Below the pieces are notes generated by a model. That model did no database searches. It was not told where the DNA came from and saw only the letters and a program-made list of their open reading frames with translations. A stretch of 6,799 nt of DNA from JBBSHJ01 sp038253135 (GTDB lineage: Bacteria > Actinomycetota > Actinomycetes > Mycobacteriales > QHCD01): the NCBI GenBank assembly GCA_038253135.1, contig JBBSHJ010000139.1, positions 1 to 6,799 of the forward strand. Direction: 5' to 3'. The position numbers and the translations under genes are program-made. This document shows positions 6,592-6,799 of the stretch, piece after piece; the stretch's first letter is position 1; every line of letters begins with the position of its first letter.

Positions 6592-6744
6592 TCAGACGAC
6601 CTCTCGGATGGACGTGACTCCGAACAGGCCGCCAGCAACACACGGGGCGGCGTAAGCAGTTCTGCCTACGCAGCGCACGTTACCACGCGGCGCCCGTGTC
6701 GCCCGCTGTACTTTTCGGGCGCGGACGGTACGACGTGAGGACAT
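6592..6744 (-). CDS. small Arg-rich two-cysteine peptide (candidate precursor or leader peptide)
   Basis: This 50-codon ORF starts with ATG at 6744, with GGAAAGG 10 nt upstream. Its stop is separated from the first exporter's ATG by 2 nt (TGA-TC-ATG). Residues 1-24 are strongly basic, opening MSSRRTVRARKVQR, with ten Arg in all plus Lys11 and no acidic residue before Glu48. The second half is Gly/Ala-rich with Cys25 and Cys35 (C-X9-C) in CVGRTAYAAPC, then VAGGLFGVTSIREVV. I recognise no RiPP class: there is no lanthipeptide, lasso or linaridin leader motif. Third-position GC is 32 of 50, clearly lower than expected in the adjacent exporters, so coding is not proven. The frame is open to the window edge, so a start further upstream is possible. 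Alternatives are a regulatory leader ORF controlling the exporter, or non-coding 5' leader. Confidence 0.5.
   Translation of the reverse strand: MSSRRTVRARKVQRATRAPRGNVRCVGRTAYAAPCVAGGLFGVTSIREVV
6651..6670. promoter_or_regulatory. 9-bp inverted repeat within the small ORF
   Basis: CGTAAGCAG (6651-6659) and CTGCCTACG (6662-6670) are reverse complements at 8 of 9 positions around a 2-nt centre. In minus-strand RNA the mismatch becomes a G-U pair, giving a hairpin with a 4-nt loop. It lies 62-81 nt upstream of the exporter start. It could be an operator for a dimeric regulator, an attenuator hairpin, or incidental. Confidence 0.3.
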
Positions 6745-6754
6745 GACGGGATCG

Positions 6755-6761
6755 CCTTTCC
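6755..6761 (-). promoter_or_regulatory. ribosome binding site for the small ORF
   Basis: GGAAAGG reads on the minus strand 10 nt upstream of the ATG at 6744. It is the main evidence that translation starts there, although the spacing is at the long end of normal. Confidence 0.5.
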
Positions 6762-6799
6762 GCCGCTGATCGGGGCCGGCCGGAACGCACCGGCACAAG

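Noticed and set aside
5306..6655. Plus-strand open frame of 449 codons
   Set aside because: Antisense shadow of the first exporter gene, with the same Arg/Gln/Asp-rich composition and no recognisable domain.

Overview
The window is very GC-rich. Every gene I can support lies on the minus strand, and the long plus-strand reading frames are antisense shadows. Base composition, GTG/ATG starts with GA-rich ribosome binding sites, 4-nt start/stop overlaps and the gene families all suggest a high-GC actinobacterium. A Micromonospora/Actinoplanes-like or Streptomyces-like host is my guess; no marker gene fixes the genus.

In the direction of transcription (right to left) there are two gene groups. 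Group A (about 6744 to 2943) begins with a small ORF encoding a 50-residue, very Arg-rich, two-cysteine peptide. Two nucleotides later comes a 622-aa half ABC exporter, and a 593-aa half ABC exporter overlaps its stop by 4 nt (ATGA). Each exporter subunit carries a membrane domain followed by an ATPase domain of the 'LSGGQWQ' type, which I associate with lantibiotic and other peptide exporters (NisT/SpaT-like). There is no C39 peptidase domain. Group A can be read as a heterodimeric exporter preceded either by a candidate substrate or precursor peptide, or by a regulatory leader ORF. The window ends 55 nt upstream of the peptide start, so any modification genes lie outside it.

A 320-nt gap without genes (2623-2942) separates the groups. 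It holds an adjacent, degenerate two-copy repeat of about 60 nt, an 8-13-8 inverted repeat resembling an operator, and a GC hairpin just upstream of the next gene.

Group B (2622 to 182) starts with a Gfo/Idh/MocA-type NAD(P)-dependent sugar or cyclitol oxidoreductase. It is coupled by a GTGA overlap to a 61-codon remnant of an alkaline phosphatase/type I phosphodiesterase. Sixteen nt later comes an EamA/DMT-family permease, then a 60-aa conserved-looking hypothetical protein. The remnant looks like the two ends of a once much longer enzyme joined in frame. The group may once have encoded oxidation, hydrolysis and transport of a polyol or phosphorylated metabolite, but the substrate cannot be read from the sequence. 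The left-hand 181 nt hold no gene, only one terminator-like GC hairpin.
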